Positions 5,294 through 5,798 of a stretch of DNA of 5,798 nucleotides are shown here, piece by piece. The stretch's first letter is position 1; each line of letters starts with the position of its first letter. Source of the DNA: Candidatus Woesearchaeota archaeon (GTDB taxonomy: Archaea; Nanobdellota; Nanobdellia; Woesearchaeales; GW2011-AR4); NCBI GenBank assembly GCA_013330825.1, contig DUHN01000008.1, positions 26,850 to 32,647 of the forward strand, read 5' to 3'. The position numbers and the translations under genes are program-made. The notes beneath the pieces are model-generated. The model did no database searches. It had not been told where the DNA came from and saw nothing but the letters and a program-made list of their open reading frames with translations.

Positions 5294-5716
5294 TCATTCC
5301 AAGCGAACGAGTCCTTCTGGATCCATCTTGAAAAATGGGTTCCACGCCACTTCCCACAGGTGTCCATCGGGATCGGAGAAATAGCCGCAATAGCCTCCCC
5401 AGAACACGTCCTGCCCGTCCTTGACGATTATACCGCCTGCCCGCTTGGCCCCCCGGAGCACCATGTCCACTTCTTCCTTCCTCCTCACGTTATGTGCCAA
5501 TGCGATGCCGCGGAATCCTTCTCCTTCCGGAGAGACCGCGGCGTCCTCGGCCAACGCCGTCCGGGAATACAATCCCAGCACTGCCCCTCTGGACTTGAAG
5601 AAGGTGACTCCTTCCGTGCTGCTTTTCGATTTTTCGAATCCCAGCTGCTCGTAAAAGCGGGTGGATTTCTTCAAATCACCGACGCCCAATGTGATCATGC
5701 TGATCCTAGGCTCCAT
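5294..5716 (-). CDS. VOC family (glyoxalase/bleomycin-resistance fold) protein
   Basis: This 140-residue protein has the two-module beta-alpha-beta-beta-beta pattern of the vicinal oxygen chelate superfamily. The N-terminal module starts MEPRISMITLGVGDLKKS followed by RFYEQLGFE (20-28). The C-terminal module has IALAHNV (71-77), a segment rich in charged residues, and the strong signature GYFSDPDGHLWEVAWNP (111-127). H75 and E122 are candidate metal or active-site residues; the usual His in the first strand is not evident, so the reaction cannot be assigned. Members include glyoxalases, dioxygenases and antibiotic-binding proteins. The start is well supported: AGGAGGTG lies 4 bases upstream (5721-5728 on the minus strand). 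The ATG lies inside the end of another minus-strand ORF, so the two are probably co-transcribed. The sequence type resembles proteins common in bacteria, and horizontal acquisition is likely but unproven. It converges on the 5S gene with no clear terminator of its own. Confidence 0.9.
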   Translation of the reverse strand: MEPRISMITLGVGDLKKSTRFYEQLGFEKSKSSTEGVTFFKSRGAVLGLYSRTALAEDAAVSPEGEGFRGIALAHNVRRKEEVDMVLRGAKRAGGIIVKDGQDVFWGGYCGYFSDPDGHLWEVAWNPFFKMDPEGLVRLE

Positions 5717-5798
5717 TGCGCACCTCCTGGATGTCTTTGATCGAATGGATGTGCTTCTCCTTCTCGCTGCTCAGATGGCCGTGCAGCAGCCCCCTCTC
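5706..5798 (-). CDS. C-terminal end of an unrecognised protein, 5'-partial
   Basis: On the minus strand a frame is open from the right edge to TAG at 5708-5706, giving 30 residues that include LLHGHLSSEKEKHIHSIKDI and end EVRNGA. It is hydrophilic and rich in Lys, Glu and His, a protein-like composition. The stop lies 11 bases inside the VOC gene, the VOC Shine-Dalgarno falls within its last codons, and this arrangement suggests an operon with translational coupling. A second minus-strand frame is also open across this short stretch, so the assignment rests on composition and operon geometry. Too little is present to name the family. Confidence 0.5.
   Translation of the reverse strand, partial: ERGLLHGHLSSEKEKHIHSIKDIQEVRNGA
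5721..5728 (-). promoter_or_regulatory. Strong Shine-Dalgarno for the VOC gene
   Basis: The minus strand reads AGGAGGTG four bases before the ATG, a full match to the 16S rRNA 3' tail. It fixes the start at 5716 and contrasts with the SD-less, apparently leaderless genes on the plus strand, as expected for a downstream gene of an operon or a recently acquired one. Confidence 0.8.

Noticed and set aside
5145..5384. Plus-strand 79-codon ORF starting ATGGACTTTGG
   Set aside because: It runs straight through the 5S rRNA gene; its ATG is simply promoter-proximal sequence.
5255..5740. Plus-strand ORF of 161 codons opposite the VOC gene
   Set aside because: It overlaps the 5S rRNA and lies antisense to a gene with a clear family signature and SD; no protein-like motifs were seen.

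Overview
The window looks like a piece of an archaeal chromosome. Four lines of evidence point that way: an archaeal-type phosphoenolpyruvate carboxylase (PpcA family), an AK6/Fap7-like adenylate kinase, a 5S rRNA with archaeal-looking sequence, and several TATA-like boxes centred 26-27 bases upstream of an ATG or RNA start, the spacing expected for archaeal promoters driving leaderless mRNAs. A solitary 5S gene and a murein-hydrolase-like peptidase would fit a small-genome archaeon such as a DPANN member, but the window alone does not fix the lineage.

Layout from left to right. (1) The 3' part of an M23 (LytM/lysostaphin-type) metallopeptidase gene enters from the left edge; a sampled line of it is lower in G+C than the neighbouring genes. 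(2) A leaderless AK6/Fap7-type nucleotide kinase gene ends in an ATGA overlap with a 21-codon ORF, which itself ends in an ATGA overlap with the start of a class I aminotransferase of the aspartate aminotransferase Ib type. The three are probably one transcription unit, or the 21 codons are the displaced C-terminus of the kinase. (3) A 159-base intergenic region holds a candidate small structured RNA with its own TATA box and a T-tract, followed by the ppcA promoter. (4) A full-length ppcA gene is followed 31 bases later by a separately promoted NFACT/RqcH-like gene. That gene is only 372 codons long and lacks the usual NFACT-R domain. (5) A solitary 5S rRNA gene starts just after it, its TATA box touching the NFACT stop codon. 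(6) On the minus strand, convergent with the 5S gene, lies a VOC (glyoxalase/bleomycin-resistance fold) gene. It has a strong Shine-Dalgarno and overlaps the end of another minus-strand gene that runs in from the right edge.

Functional links. PEP carboxylase makes oxaloacetate and the aminotransferase interconverts oxaloacetate and aspartate, so these neighbours form a plausible anaplerotic/aspartate route, although they have separate promoters. The kinase (ribosome-maturation family), NFACT/RqcH (ribosome quality control) and 5S rRNA all relate to ribosomes. The right-hand minus-strand pair has a more bacterial style (VOC sequence type, strong SD, gene overlap) and may have been acquired horizontally.

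No CRISPR array, insertion sequence, tRNA or obvious long repeat was seen. The most unusual points are the NFACT gene cut short at the 5S promoter, the doubly overlapped 21-codon ORF, the candidate small RNA, and the M23 peptidase in an archaeal context.
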